DNA of 64,000 nt from a virus: positions 124,001-188,000 of IMG/VR virus record IMGVR_UViG_3300018004_000004; one strand, given 5' to 3'. The notes below the pieces were generated by a model. It was not told the DNA's origin, did not search any database, and was given only the letters and a program-made list of their open reading frames with translations. Each line of letters opens with the position of its first letter. Positions within the stretch are counted from its first letter, which is position 1. Of the stretch, positions 1 through 8,712 are shown piece after piece. Both the position numbers and the translations under genes were made by a program.

Positions 1-483
1 GTCCACCAGGATTGTGTTGCCAACGACCTGTGAAATCGGCTGTGCTGCGATATTGTAACCGGCGAAGGAGAAACCTGTTACTGTAAGAGGAGCCCCATCA
101 ACCAGGTCAGCAGTCGGAGGAAATGCAGTTGTGTAGGTGATAACACCATCAGACAGAACTGCGCTAATGATGGCATTGTTCGGACCAAAACCGGATCCAG
201 AAGTTCCAACCAGAAGAGTGCCCTGAGCAGTACCGACGCGCATCAGGTAAACATTGTCGCAGTATACGGCCGCTTCAGACATCCCGCGGATTAGCGTACC
301 TTGCAGCCCGAAAAGAGTGGTTGCTGTAGCAACGCTTACAACCTGATAAGGGCTGTTTGCGGGTCCAGTCGCGGAGGTACCAAGGACCATGATGGATTGA
401 TTTGTTGGGGTGTTAACGGCGGCCAGACCACCGTCTACGGTCTGTACCTGGACACCCGGCAGATTTGCAAAAGTGAAGGACAT
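1..483 (-). CDS. Tail sheath protein, N-terminal part (runs off the left edge)
   Basis: This gene starts at 483 and continues beyond base 1, so only 161 residues are visible. The start follows a strong GGAGG site. The N-terminus reads MSFTFANLPGVQVQTVDGG and is followed by an ILGTSATGP-like segment (MVLGTSATGPANSPYQV), the arrangement seen at the start of contractile-phage sheath proteins: a PGV motif, then a strand ending in a G-x-A-x-x-G-P turn. Sheath subunits form the outer contractile tube of myoviruses. It is the main evidence that this phage has a contractile tail. The visible part lacks the C-terminal subtilisin-like core, so the call rests on the N-terminus alone. Confidence 0.7.
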   Translation of the reverse strand, partial: MSFTFANLPGVQVQTVDGGLAAVNTPTNQSIMVLGTSATGPANSPYQVVSVATATTLFGLQGTLIRGMSEAAVYCDNVYLMRVGTAQGTLLVGTSGSGFGPNNAIISAVLSDGVITYTTAFPPTADLVDGAPLTVTGFSFAGYNIAAQPISQVVGNTILVD

Positions 484-503
484 CTTTTCCTCCGGAAGTT
501 TCT

Positions 504-1193
504 TTACGGACTAGGAATCTTGTATTCTTCAACCAGATCGATAGACTGCTCTGGGTTAGGCGGTCCGCCCACCGTGACATTAATCGACTCTAGGTTCTTA
601 CATTCGAAAGTCTCGATCAACTCAAGTCGAACGTTGTAATCCAGATGACGGAAATGAACTTCTTGCCCGTACTCTCTGGTGAACTGACATGGCCCACGTT
701 CCTCGAATGTCATGTAGTGTACGCCGCGGGCTTTGAAGAAACTAAGGTCAAAGATGTACCGCATCATCATCTTATGAAACCACTTAGTTACTTGGTCGGC
801 ACGCTCGCTTGACAGTGAATGACATACGAAGCGTACGGTCATCATCTCCCACCACGCGATCGTAATCAGCGAGTAGCCTTTCTTGGTCGGGTGCGGGCGT
901 CTTTCTCTTAGCGTCGGTCCTTTAGGGATCCGAAGCCCTTTGGGGTCTGTTGCTGCTCGAACGGACTTTTGGATACCAAAAATGATGACATCGAAACTCG
1001 TATCGAAGTTCCCCAGGTTATCCTTAGGGAACTCAGCCACAAGAATAGGTGCCTTTTGGCCTGGAGGGCCAGCGGAAGCAAGGTGCAGCTTCATAGCCTC
1101 GCCAACCGCATCGAAAAAGGTATCCCAGTCAACGGCAGGGAGTGGTGAGCGGGTCAAGTACAACGGTTGATGTGCTTCATTCGTTGGGCCCAT
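504..1193 (-). CDS. Conserved phage virion-associated protein of unknown function
   Basis: This 229-residue protein lies directly upstream of the tail sheath gene in the same transcript. I chose the ATG at 1193 (MGPTNEAHQP) because a GGAG sits eight bases before it; an ATG 18 bases further upstream has a poorer site. The sequence is mixed alpha/beta with an acidic C-terminus and no enzyme motif or membrane segment. Its place between a zinc-motif protein and the sheath suggests a neck or tail-completion role, but that is inference from position only. A promoter-like TATACTAATCAG lies about 20 bases upstream of the start. Confidence 0.65.
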   Translation of the reverse strand: MGPTNEAHQPLYLTRSPLPAVDWDTFFDAVGEAMKLHLASAGPPGQKAPILVAEFPKDNLGNFDTSFDVIIFGIQKSVRAATDPKGLRIPKGPTLRERRPHPTKKGYSLITIAWWEMMTVRFVCHSLSSERADQVTKWFHKMMMRYIFDLSFFKARGVHYMTFEERGPCQFTREYGQEVHFRHLDYNVRLELIETFECKNLESINVTVGGPPNPEQSIDLVEEYKIPSP

Positions 1194-1212
1194 CGACAAA
1201 CTCCATTCCAAC

Positions 1213-1224
1213 CTGATTAGTATA
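1213..1224 (-). promoter_or_regulatory. TATACTAATCAG promoter-like element
   Basis: Read on the minus strand this is TATACTAATCAG, lying between the stop of the 1241-1876 gene and the start of the 504-1193 gene, about 20 bases from the start codon. The same 12-mer occurs at four other places in the window. TATACT resembles a -10 box. Upstream is TTGATTCTA, which is also found before the -10-like TACAAT at about 37,430. Confidence 0.5.
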
Positions 1225-1240
1225 GTAGAATCAAGGACCT

Positions 1241-1876
1241 TTAAACAGTGACCTTCTCACAGCCTAGCTCAAAGAACTCTATGCGGCCGTTGTCTCCGTG
1301 GTGTGCTGTAAGGGTACGTATCCGCCATTCCTCAGTCCTAATCATGGCCGGATCCATCTGCCCATCCGGACCGACTTTAAGCTCGAAAAGCTTATCAGGC
1401 GCCGGGCGGGTAGGAATCGAGTAGCGTTCATAGTCCGGGACGTCGTACCAGAACATGAACGCCAGGCATCTATCGGAGTCCTGGACGCCTATAGGAGAGA
1501 TCTGACCATGCTGCTGAATCTGAGTGGCGCTGCCCAAAACCGAGCCAAAGTTCTTGGCGAAATAGACTGTCTTGATCTCCTCGGTAAAAAGGTAACCCTC
1601 ACCATTGCAGTAGACACAGTTAGGGTCCGGAGAACCATTCTGAACACCAAAAGATAGATAGCACTGGCACTTAGTGTTAGAGAGCTTGCGATAGATCGCC
1701 GGCCGGCCAACACCAGGATCCTCAAAATCACCATTCATAGTACGCGCGAACCACTCACGAAGATCGAATGCAGTCATCTCCGGATAGGCAGTATCCTCGA
1801 ATGAGCCCGAGACGGGTCTATTAGGATTCTGTTGATTGTAGCTCGGCAGACCTTTATTGATGATGATCTGTGACAT
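1241..1876 (-). CDS. Phage protein with a four-cysteine zinc motif
   Basis: This 211-residue protein starts at ATG 1876 (MSQIIINKG), two bases after the stop of the upstream collagen-like gene; a further ATG 30 bases upstream lies inside that gene. Around residues 55-85 it has a C-x-C then C-x-x-C-x-G pattern (KCQCYLSF, then CVYCNGEGYL), typical of a small zinc-stabilised turn. The rest is beta-rich with no recognised enzyme motif. Phage neck and tail-terminator regions often hold a small protein like this, but family membership could not be established. Confidence 0.65.
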   Translation of the reverse strand: MSQIIINKGLPSYNQQNPNRPVSGSFEDTAYPEMTAFDLREWFARTMNGDFEDPGVGRPAIYRKLSNTKCQCYLSFGVQNGSPDPNCVYCNGEGYLFTEEIKTVYFAKNFGSVLGSATQIQQHGQISPIGVQDSDRCLAFMFWYDVPDYERYSIPTRPAPDKLFELKVGPDGQMDPAMIRTEEWRIRTLTAHHGDNGRIEFFELGCEKVTV

Positions 1877-1878
1877 GG

Positions 1879-2625
1879 TTATCCATTGCCTACAAGTGTC
1901 AAGCAAATATCTGCAAGTGTAGTATCCGGTGTGACTGGGCCGTCTATTTCTAGTAGATCAGTAGCAAGAAAAGACGAATCTGAAGCCTGTGTAAACGTCG
2001 CTGTTGTCGCCGACATAGCAAAGTTAGCAGTAGCGAACGGAGCTCCATTCTTACTGAATGTATACGTAGTAGATGCAGTGGCAGCAGCAGACGCAGTACC
2101 TAAAGAAGCAGTAGCACCAGCGGGGAAATCTATCGGAATACCAAGCGGTCCGCGGAAGAGTTTCTGGCTAGCAGTTCCCAATCCCACAATGAATACAGCA
2201 AGAGGCTTAGCAGTTGGACTAACTGATCCAGTAGGACCTGTCGGTCCTGTTGGACCTGTGGCTCCGGTTGGCCCTGTGGCACCTGTTGGTCCAGTGCCTC
2301 CACTTGCACCACTTGCACCTGTGGCTCCTGTTGCCCCGGTAGCACCTGTGGCACCCGTAGCACCAGTGGCTCCTGTTGCTCCTGAAGCTCCAGATGCTCC
2401 TGAAGCGCCGGTTGCTCCTGTCGCCCCCGTTGCTCCAGTGGGCCCTGTATTACCTGTCGCTCCTGTGGCGCCAGTAGCCCCAGCCGGTCCTGTAGCTCCA
2501 GTAGGCCCAGCTACTGTAGGCACATATCCAGAGACGTTACCACTCATATCCGTCTGCCAAGTGATATTGATCTCGGTAGCTGGATGTGGAGGAGCTGGAG
2601 TTGTGCTATTTAACGTGATCGACAT
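1879..2625 (-). CDS. Collagen-like repeat virion protein
   Basis: This 248-residue protein has a short N-terminal domain, then about 100 residues of uninterrupted G-x-y triplets (GAT, GPT, GAS), a collagen-like triple helix. A C-terminal globular domain of roughly 105 residues follows. That domain matches the C-terminus of the collagen-like protein at 28276-29232: both hold a GIxIDFP segment, F-x-KNG-x-PFAT, TQASD, LEIDGP or LEVDGP, and end LTLVGNG. Such proteins are usually trimeric fibres or capsid decorations in which the C-terminal domain nucleates folding. Bacterial collagen lacks hydroxyproline, and threonine-rich triplets are common, as here. The repeat is GC-rich and creates a long empty reading frame on the opposite strand. 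Confidence 0.8.
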   Translation of the reverse strand: MSITLNSTTPAPPHPATEINITWQTDMSGNVSGYVPTVAGPTGATGPAGATGATGATGNTGPTGATGATGATGASGASGASGATGATGATGATGATGATGATGASGASGGTGPTGATGPTGATGPTGPTGPTGSVSPTAKPLAVFIVGLGTASQKLFRGPLGIPIDFPAGATASLGTASAAATASTTYTFSKNGAPFATANFAMSATTATFTQASDSSFLATDLLEIDGPVTPDTTLADICLTLVGNG

Positions 2626-2634
2626 GCTGATTCC

Positions 2635-3126
2635 TTACGTGCTTGTTAGTGGCAGCAACCAGTTTGGAAAGTTGTTATCAACTGCCATCCAGTAGTCATC
2701 TGACATAACCTGTGCATCCACAAGAACCGACTGATTATAGCCTGTGGTTGGAAGGGGAGGAACATACGCCGGAGGATTCACCTTCAGCGCAATAACGATT
2801 GTGTTCACAGGGCCTATCGCTACAATCGTAAAAGGTAGAGCCGCAACGTTGCCGGCCGCATCTGAAGTCAGAATAGGCAGTTGGACTGGAGCATAGACAG
2901 GAGTACCCGGCGTGGATTGATAAGGATCAAGCACACCTTGCCATGTACCATCCGCATTGACACCACTCTGTGCGATTGCATAGAGAGTACCCTGATTACC
3001 GGCCAGCCAATCAGAATACTGATAAACGAAGATCGTGTATGAGGACTGATTGGGTCCAGGAACTAACAGGGCGTTGGGAGTCGGATAGTTCTGGTCGATC
3101 GTGAAGACATCCGATACTTCAGCCAT
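2635..3126 (-). CDS. Hypothetical virion protein
   Basis: This 163-residue, Pro/Thr/Val-rich protein starts at ATG 3126 behind AAGGTGG and has no cysteine. The sequence alternates hydrophobic beta strands with P/G/N-rich turns (for example NPPAYVPPLPTTGYNQSV), as in beta-sandwich virion proteins. It lies between the coiled-coil membrane protein and the collagen-like protein, with nine-base gaps, so it belongs to the same late operon. A baseplate or fibre-accessory role is possible. No family was recognised. Confidence 0.6.
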   Translation of the reverse strand: MAEVSDVFTIDQNYPTPNALLVPGPNQSSYTIFVYQYSDWLAGNQGTLYAIAQSGVNADGTWQGVLDPYQSTPGTPVYAPVQLPILTSDAAGNVAALPFTIVAIGPVNTIVIALKVNPPAYVPPLPTTGYNQSVLVDAQVMSDDYWMAVDNNFPNWLLPLTST

Positions 3127-3134
3127 TTACCACC

Positions 3135-3548
3135 TTAGTGATGCCAAGCAGCAAAAAGTGTAGCCCCGATTAGGATTAGGAACTGTATGGCTGCCAAGAT
3201 TCCTGTGTACCAGACAACCTTGTTATTCAGTTGATCGTGATCTTTTCGTAGATCTTTCAGGTCCGAATCCTTCGCCTTCTCAGTGACTGCAGTTGTGAGT
3301 TCCTTCAGATCTGAGTCTTTCGCTTTAGTCAAAGCATCCGCCTTGATTTGCACGAACTGCTCATTGAAGTACTCGATCATACCCTTATGACCTTCGCCGC
3401 CGAATAGACGATCCTTCATCGACTTGATAGATTCATCAGTACGAGCATTCGAATCTGTGACCTTCAAGACAAACTGATCCAGCTTATTCGTCAGCTCCAC
3501 AACTTGCTCAGAGCTGGCAGCATTGCGGCGATCTCCATTTCTAGGCAT
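3135..3548 (-). CDS. Coiled-coil protein with C-terminal membrane anchor
   Basis: This 137-residue protein starts at ATG 3548 (MPRNGDRRN), eight bases after the upstream stop and behind AAGAG; an ATG at 3581 would overlap the previous gene and has no clear ribosome site. Residues 15-105 are charged and helical, with heptad character and two near-identical KDSDLK segments. The last 25 residues are one transmembrane helix (YTGILAAIQFLILIGATLF). This layout, cytoplasmic coiled coil plus C-terminal anchor, is that of XhlA-type holin-associated proteins. It lies a few genes downstream of the lysis cassette, so a lysis role is plausible but unproven. Confidence 0.6.
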   Translation of the reverse strand: MPRNGDRRNAASSEQVVELTNKLDQFVLKVTDSNARTDESIKSMKDRLFGGEGHKGMIEYFNEQFVQIKADALTKAKDSDLKELTTAVTEKAKDSDLKDLRKDHDQLNNKVVWYTGILAAIQFLILIGATLFAAWHH

Positions 3549-3556
3549 GTTATCTC

Positions 3557-4324
3557 TTAGTAGCTTGGGACTCTTGGCCATGTTACGAGCACCGTAGGGC
3601 CGAAATATCTTCCAATGCGGTTACCCACCACTACTGGCGAGTAGAACTTGACTGTCTTACTGCGGCCGCCCGAAGAACTGACGCCCGTCATTGAATATGT
3701 ATTAGCACCAGGGCCTGAGTTCAACCATGTACGGCCAGGGGTATTGTCACTGTCATCATACAAACCCTTGGCGCCCATACGAGGCTTAACGTGTCCCTTG
3801 TATCCGATTGCACCACCGCTCATCAGAGCGAGTTCCCAATCCTTGACCATCTGTCCTAGATCCTTGATCTTGCCCGGGACACCACTGTCATTCGAGAAGT
3901 CTTGACGGCTAACTGAGAAGTTGGCCAGGGTCTTGCTTCCGCGGACAGCGTTCAAGTCGAACATATTCAGGATCAACTGCTTAGCTGAACTGTAAGTTAC
4001 CCAGTTGACGCGCGCCATAACGAAGTTGCGATAGTGGGTTTCTTGGAAGTCCGTGAATGGTGCATAAGAAGGAGGCACCATAGGCAGGGACCAAGTAAGA
4101 GCATCAGCGTTCTTGCTCATGTAGTAGATCATACCCGCGATCGTTAGGTCAGAGACCTTACGCAGATAGATGCCACCATTCAAGCGAACAAGATCAACCG
4201 ATGAGTAATAAGGCGTGATTCCAGATACCACCTGGAACTGCATTGGCTCTATGGTTTGTGCACCGTTCGTCAATGCGAATCCCTGGGGCAGTTGGATTGT
4301 CACAACGATATTAGGCTGGGACAC
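3557..4324 (-). CDS. Hypothetical virion protein (GTG start)
   Basis: This 255-residue protein starts with GTG at 4324, preceded by GGAGACGAAAC. Its first 14 bases overlap the end of the HNH gene. The N-terminal third is beta-rich. Basic Gly/Lys-rich sequence near the C-terminus (SSGGRSKTVKF) is followed by GRYFGPTVLVTWPRVPSY. There are no cysteine clusters, membrane segments or catalytic motifs. The genes around it are all late structural or lysis genes, so a virion component is the best guess. Confidence 0.6.
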   Translation of the reverse strand: MSQPNIVVTIQLPQGFALTNGAQTIEPMQFQVVSGITPYYSSVDLVRLNGGIYLRKVSDLTIAGMIYYMSKNADALTWSLPMVPPSYAPFTDFQETHYRNFVMARVNWVTYSSAKQLILNMFDLNAVRGSKTLANFSVSRQDFSNDSGVPGKIKDLGQMVKDWELALMSGGAIGYKGHVKPRMGAKGLYDDSDNTPGRTWLNSGPGANTYSMTGVSSSGGRSKTVKFYSPVVVGNRIGRYFGPTVLVTWPRVPSY

Positions 4325-4709
4325 GTTTCGTCTCCAGGAGCTCTTTTAACAGCTCCACAGTTCTTGGATAGGTGAATCCTAAACGTTCTAGTATTCCCTT
4401 TTTGAAGTTACAGATTTTGCAGCAAGGAACAACATTTCCAATAGCATAACCTTGCTTATAATCTAATCGATCTAACCCGCATCCTGTTTCACCAACAGAT
4501 CCATTACAGTAATAACAGTTGCGAGAAATCAAAGCAAACCATTCGTCAAATGTGAGATTCCATTCTAACCCTCTATCCTTTGCACGATAGACAACACGAT
4601 TAAATCTAGGAAGAGGCTTTCTGGAACATCGCATCCTTTGTTCTTTACGGCGTTCGGGGTGCGCCTTCTTATACTTTGCCGAAGCTATGGCCGCTTTCGA
4701 TTGACTCAT
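4311..4709 (-). CDS. Free-standing HNH homing endonuclease
   Basis: This 132-residue protein has a basic N-terminus followed by an HNH fold. A zinc knuckle CYYCNG (about residues 66-71) is followed by a metal-finger segment LDRLDYKQGYAIGNVVPCC and a second C-x-x-C (CCKICNFKKG). The LDR-D...GY...GNV pattern is the form used by many phage HNH homing nucleases, in which an Asp replaces the first His. The start overlaps the upstream stop as TAATG. The gene interrupts a run of structural genes with overlaps on both sides, as expected for a mobile nuclease that has been neatly fitted in. It resembles the HNH protein at 59376-59870. Confidence 0.85.
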   Translation of the reverse strand: MSQSKAAIASAKYKKAHPERRKEQRMRCSRKPLPRFNRVVYRAKDRGLEWNLTFDEWFALISRNCYYCNGSVGETGCGLDRLDYKQGYAIGNVVPCCKICNFKKGILERLGFTYPRTVELLKELLETKRVPA

Positions 4710-5665
4710 TAGACGCTGCTCTCCGGAGGTGATGTGATAACAATGCGCTGTGTAGCGCTAACAGTCTGTTGCAGCGTGAAGCTGGCAATAGGTGTACCGT
4801 TGATACGGCTAATGTAGAGCACAGGCGGAGACACGGTATTGTCGATTCTCCATGCGCCGAACGAATAGTCGTAGATATCTTGTATGAGGCCCGACAGTGT
4901 GCCGGCAGCCAACGTACCCAACAACGTGCTTGTTGCAGCAGTGTTGTTGTTAATAGTATTGGTCTGAGCAGCGATTGTCTGTACGGTTGGGTCATTCTGA
5001 GGCGCCACATACTGAGACGACTTCATGACCGTAGCATCCTTAGCTACCGTGGAGTTCTGAGCCACCGTAGCATTCAAGGCCACTGGGCCTGTCACGTAAG
5101 AATCACCGACATGAAGCTCATCCTTCACAGTGACCAACTGATTGGAGACTGTCGTAACTACACTGACTGAACCAGTTCCAAGCGTTCCAACCACCAAGGC
5201 GCTACCCACCACAGCGACGGTGACAACACCAGTCGACGGATTAACCGTGAGGATAGGAGCATTTGTAACGTTGAAGTTACCAGTACCAGAACCTGTGGTG
5301 AATCCGCTTGTAGTAAGCAAAGCTCCTGCCACACAAGTAGCTGGAAGTGGAAGCGGGAATGTATACGAAGCAATCCCAGTCGACCAGACCGCCGCTGTTG
5401 CAGTGCCTAGCGATTGGACGTTCTTGGAAGCATAGCTATAGATCGCTATATAATCCTTTGGAGATGCATTCGGAATGGTGAAGGAGTAATAGTAAACGAA
5501 GCTGGTGCCTGTCACTAGGGTCATTGCGGCACCAGATACGATAGGAGAGCCTGGATTGAGGATATCCAAGATGGTGATCAACGGAGCGCTGGTCACACTA
5601 GTGACGCCAACCCCAGGACTGGGGATGTTCAGGATGAAGTTGTATGTATCGCCTGGATAGAACAT
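4709..5665 (-). CDS. Hypothetical virion protein, beta-rich
   Basis: This 318-residue protein starts at ATG 5665 behind GGAG. It is rich in Thr, Val, Ser and Gly and has no charge clusters. A central stretch (about residues 185-225) has degenerate repeats of the VAQNSTVAKDATVMK type, the regular pattern of a beta-helix or short coiled stalk, and is followed by a helical Asn/Thr-rich segment. The organisation (globular N-terminus, stalk, C-terminal domain) is that of a tail-fibre or baseplate appendage. It lies just downstream of the lysis cassette. Specific function unknown. Confidence 0.6.
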   Translation of the reverse strand: MFYPGDTYNFILNIPSPGVGVTSVTSAPLITILDILNPGSPIVSGAAMTLVTGTSFVYYYSFTIPNASPKDYIAIYSYASKNVQSLGTATAAVWSTGIASYTFPLPLPATCVAGALLTTSGFTTGSGTGNFNVTNAPILTVNPSTGVVTVAVVGSALVVGTLGTGSVSVVTTVSNQLVTVKDELHVGDSYVTGPVALNATVAQNSTVAKDATVMKSSQYVAPQNDPTVQTIAAQTNTINNNTAATSTLLGTLAAGTLSGLIQDIYDYSFGAWRIDNTVSPPVLYISRINGTPIASFTLQQTVSATQRIVITSPPESSV

Positions 5666-5674
5666 GAGATCTCC

Positions 5675-6400
5675 TTACTTAACCGTGAACACGCGCGTCA
5701 GGAAGCCGGACACGTAGCCAATCAAGAACCACTTCATCTTGCCCTTGCGAGCATCAGCCTTCACCGTATCAATCTGTTGGTTGCAGGCTTTTACCTGGTC
5801 AACATTCTTTCCCTTCTCCGAAGCAACCGCATCATTGGCTGTCTTTAGATCCGCGACAGCATTGGTTGCAATCGTAGTCTCTTTGACTAGGTTGCCTTCG
5901 ACTGTCACCAGATCCTGCTTAGCTGTAGCCCCTTCTGTAATCTGTTGATCAACATCTCGAGCAGCAGGGAGGTCAAGCTTAACACCGTCTGCCAGAACTG
6001 TTGCTGTTCCCGCGCGCAGCTTGGGCTGAAGGTCGGCCGCAACCTGCGGGGCTGTCATTGTTCCGATCTTGGCGACCAGCACCTTCATCATATCATCGCG
6101 CTGTTTCATCGCCACTTGATCTGCAGCTATCTGCTGCTGATAAGCTTGTGCTTCAGCTGCATGAGCCTTCGTGTCAGAATCCAGTTTACTCTCTAGAGCC
6201 TCGGTCCTCTTATTGTCATCAGCCAGCAACTGTGCGTAGTAAACATCTTTCGCATGGTCGTGCTTAGCAATCATTGAGTCCACACCATAGACACCGCCCC
6301 ATACAAGAGCACCTACAAGGGCCAGTATCAAGAGATGTGAAAGTACCCAATGCCAAATGCTGGTGGGTTTTGTCGTGGTCGTAGCCTCTGTTGTTCCCAT
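5675..6400 (-). CDS. Spanin-like inner-membrane coiled-coil protein
   Basis: This 241-residue protein has a short cytoplasmic N-terminus, one strong transmembrane helix (about residues 17-40), then roughly 170 residues of charged, Ala/Gln/Lys-rich helix, and a moderately hydrophobic C-terminal segment (WFLIGYVSGFLTRVF). This is the layout of Rz-type inner-membrane spanins, which connect inner and outer membranes after the cell wall is degraded. It lies immediately downstream of the holin-like and endolysin genes in the same operon, three bases from its neighbour. No separate outer-membrane lipoprotein was identified here. The C-terminal hydrophobic segment could instead make it a two-helix membrane protein. 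Confidence 0.6.
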   Translation of the reverse strand: MGTTEATTTTKPTSIWHWVLSHLLILALVGALVWGGVYGVDSMIAKHDHAKDVYYAQLLADDNKRTEALESKLDSDTKAHAAEAQAYQQQIAADQVAMKQRDDMMKVLVAKIGTMTAPQVAADLQPKLRAGTATVLADGVKLDLPAARDVDQQITEGATAKQDLVTVEGNLVKETTIATNAVADLKTANDAVASEKGKNVDQVKACNQQIDTVKADARKGKMKWFLIGYVSGFLTRVFTVK

Positions 6401-6402
6401 TG

Positions 6403-6621
6403 TTAACTCCCTACGTTTACGTTTGTAACGGTCTTGACATTAATGTCGTTATGCACATCGTTGGCAGTCACGAGGAGTTGGATCGCTCCGATCGCAGCCA
6501 CGAAGTTGGCTGTCAGCAAGTTCTTGAAAGCAAGGACGATAACAGCCACAGTGAAGACTGCGGCATAGAACTCAGTCGCCCCGCCAAAGAAGTTGTACAG
6601 ACTCGTCAGATTGTATTTCAT
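6403..6621 (-). CDS. Holin-like small membrane protein
   Basis: This 72-residue protein has two hydrophobic segments: about residues 15-34 (FYAAVFTVAVIVLAF) and 38-54 (ANFVAAIGAIQLLVTA), separated by a short Lys/Asn turn, with a hydrophilic C-terminus. Size and topology match class II holins, which open the inner membrane to let the endolysin reach the cell wall. It starts at ATG 6621 behind AAGGA, four bases after the endolysin stop. The order endolysin, holin, spanin-like supports the call. Holins share little sequence, so identity rests on position and topology. Confidence 0.6.
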   Translation of the reverse strand: MKYNLTSLYNFFGGATEFYAAVFTVAVIVLAFKNLLTANFVAAIGAIQLLVTANDVHNDINVKTVTNVNVGS

Positions 6622-6625
6622 GGTC

Positions 6626-7141
6626 TTATCCTTGGTATTTGCTAATCAAATCGACTCGATTGTACCAGCCTTTGAGATCAACTGATTTAGCTGGGTTGGC
6701 TGCAACAACGGCATCATAGTGAGCCTTGGCTGTTTGGTCAAAACGCTGCAGGAAAGTTGCTTCATCAAGCGCATTAACAGCCGCAAGAGATATGACGCCG
6801 AAGACGCCATCTGCAGTAACACCTGCAGCTTGCTGCGCAAACTTGATACCCTGGACGATGCCATCGTTGACGCCAATCGAAAGTATCTGCGCAGCAACTC
6901 GATTAGAGGTGAGTTGATCTCCTCTGAACTTGTCCCAGTAGTTGGGTTTGTAATACGTCTTCGCCATTTGGAGCGCAGTGACGGGATCAGTCGTATAGTA
7001 ACCCGCTTCAACAAGATCGGGGTGCCAGCGGTCAAGAAGGCCGTACCGAGTAGCCCCGTCCGCATCGTGTTCAACACGACCACTAAGTGTTGAATCTTCG
7101 AGATGAATAACAAAATCAATGGCGCTAGCATAATCACTCAT
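6626..7141 (-). CDS. Endolysin, glycoside hydrolase 108 type muramidase
   Basis: This 171-residue protein cleaves peptidoglycan to release phage. Its N-terminus (FVIHLEDSTLSG...DADGATRYGL) matches the GH108 pattern E-x(n)-D-x-G-x-T-x-x-G, with Glu15 as the likely catalytic acid. The segment AKTYYKPNYWDKFRGDQL is the conserved Y-W-D motif of the family. Residues from about 85 (NDGIVQGIKFAQQAAGVTADGVFG) match the C-terminal peptidoglycan-binding domain usually paired with GH108. Length is typical. No signal peptide is present, so export would depend on the adjacent holin-like protein. The start follows AGGTG. Confidence 0.87.
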   Translation of the reverse strand: MSDYASAIDFVIHLEDSTLSGRVEHDADGATRYGLLDRWHPDLVEAGYYTTDPVTALQMAKTYYKPNYWDKFRGDQLTSNRVAAQILSIGVNDGIVQGIKFAQQAAGVTADGVFGVISLAAVNALDEATFLQRFDQTAKAHYDAVVAANPAKSVDLKGWYNRVDLISKYQG

Positions 7142-8239
7142 TTACACACCTGTTACAGTTACAATGATTTTGTTGCCCTGGACGATGTACGTCGCATTGG
7201 CACCATAGTTCACCATGACATCAGGATCATTCATGATGGGTTCAACTCCGACCAGTAACTGTGAAGGATCGAAGCTGTTTACATCCACTGGAGCAGGGAA
7301 GATCAACTCGACAGTTGTCACACTGCTGACAGACGGATCATCAACTCCAACTGGCGGGCGCGGAACAACAATCACCTGGCTGGGTTGGAGATAAGATTTG
7401 GGCGGCGGGACCGGATTCTGTATAGGAGGAACCGAGAGGTTCAATGTACCTGTTGTAAATGACCATTGGTAGGAGTGAAGGAGAGGATTACCAGAGAGGT
7501 CATGAACGTAGGTGTTGGCGAGTGTAGAGTCCGATCCCACCACGAGAACTGTGTAAGTTGTACCAGGCAGCATTGGCTTGGCCGGAGTGAACGTGGCTAT
7601 AGTCTGGCCGTTATTGGCCGGCCCGCCATTCATCCAGATAGGCCCACCGTCTACTGGAACTTGGACTGCAGTCCAGGTTACGCTGCCATCGAATGTGACA
7701 CCATTCAGAGTCTTGTTCCAGTTAGGAGGGGTAGATCCAGTGGTACCTCCAACGGAGACAGTACACTTCTGGAGATTCTGATTGGGGTCGACAATGTACT
7801 GACCAAAAGAAATAGCCTGGTCTGCCTGCCACTGCGGGATGTTATTGTCCACAGTGGAAGATCCAGGTGTGGTCAACCATGCCGGCGCATAAGGCGAAGA
7901 CATACCAGGCTCAACTACAGTCTGTACGTTTCCGTTGCTGTCTACCACCTGGGCATTCAAAGCATACACCGTAAAAGGAGCCCACGGCTGGTAGGTTTTG
8001 GTAGAGAAGTTGAAACTGCCAAGGATATACCCGCGGCCTTGTGCAGGCGTCGGGTTATATTCTATGAGTTGTTGATCGGTTACGATCGAGGAGAGGTTAG
8101 GCCCAGTGAGGACAAAAGTAGCGTTATTGTACGAATCTGTATCGATCGGTTCAGAGAAAGTAACAACGATCGATGAACCCAACACAACGTCAGTTGCATT
8201 TGGTACTGGAGTAACGCTTACTATGGTCGGGTTAGGCAT
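7142..8239 (-). CDS. Virion protein with Ig-like (Big_5/SbsA-type) domain
   Basis: This 365-residue protein begins with PTIVSVTPVPNATDVVLG then IVVTFSEPID, the signature of the bacterial Ig-like SbsA/Big_5 domain. A second copy seems to straddle the middle (ATFTPAKPMLPGTTYTV...). Between them are two W-x(n)-Y-x-x-x-x-x-V-x-D-x-N-G-x-x-Q modules (VYALNAQVVDSNGNVQ and SFGQYIVDPNQNLQK), which recur in the 8745-10424 protein. Such domains decorate virion surfaces and can bind glycans. The start overlaps the upstream stop (TAATG), and the gene abuts the endolysin. Confidence 0.7.
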   Translation of the reverse strand: MPNPTIVSVTPVPNATDVVLGSSIVVTFSEPIDTDSYNNATFVLTGPNLSSIVTDQQLIEYNPTPAQGRGYILGSFNFSTKTYQPWAPFTVYALNAQVVDSNGNVQTVVEPGMSSPYAPAWLTTPGSSTVDNNIPQWQADQAISFGQYIVDPNQNLQKCTVSVGGTTGSTPPNWNKTLNGVTFDGSVTWTAVQVPVDGGPIWMNGGPANNGQTIATFTPAKPMLPGTTYTVLVVGSDSTLANTYVHDLSGNPLLHSYQWSFTTGTLNLSVPPIQNPVPPPKSYLQPSQVIVVPRPPVGVDDPSVSSVTTVELIFPAPVDVNSFDPSQLLVGVEPIMNDPDVMVNYGANATYIVQGNKIIVTVTGV

Positions 8240-8712
8240 TAGGCACTCTCAGGCTCTGGTTCCAGGTCGGTGATCGTAATCGCCGAAAGATGGGGCTGAA
8301 CCTGCTTCTTAGACTGCAGGTTCGGATAGTTGGCCAATAGGAGATGCCCTGTGTCCTGCAACTCTTTCTCGATCTGCGCTGCCTGTTCTGGCGATTCCGG
8401 GGTTAACACAACTACACCCTCATTAGTCTGAAGAGTGTAGATTTTCAAGTTGGTATCGCCAAGTTCGCCCGCGGGAGAAGCTTGGGCATTCTTGGATGTT
8501 ATGCCAGTTCCTGGCGCCAACTCAAGGAGCCGACCATCCAAGATAGCATGATGAATGGAAGCCATATCAGCTTCCGGAGGCACAATCTGCGGAGACTTAC
8601 GAAAGACTACGAAGCCTCTGCATTGGAACCTTGATAGTGGAGTCTCAGGAGAGACCGCCACAGTCTTCCCGGTGTAATCCGGGGTAACTGGAAACTCGAT
8701 GATCTTTGCCAT
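8239..8712 (-). CDS. Hypothetical late protein
   Basis: This 157-residue protein starts at ATG 8712 (MAKIIEFPV), chosen over a further upstream ATG because AGGAGG precedes it at ideal spacing. It is acidic and largely beta-rich, with a helical segment (SPEQAAQIEKELQDTG) in the C-terminal third. No cysteine or membrane segments are present. It lies between the decoration-like protein and the Ig-like protein. No family recognised. Confidence 0.6.
   Translation of the reverse strand: MAKIIEFPVTPDYTGKTVAVSPETPLSRFQCRGFVVFRKSPQIVPPEADMASIHHAILDGRLLELAPGTGITSKNAQASPAGELGDTNLKIYTLQTNEGVVVLTPESPEQAAQIEKELQDTGHLLLANYPNLQSKKQVQPHLSAITITDLEPEPESA

Noticed and set aside
1886-2695. A 269-residue plus-strand frame rich in P-V-A-P repeats
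   Set aside because: It is the antisense of the collagen-like gene; the triplet repeat removes stops on the other strand. The same holds for the plus-strand frame at 28625-28951.
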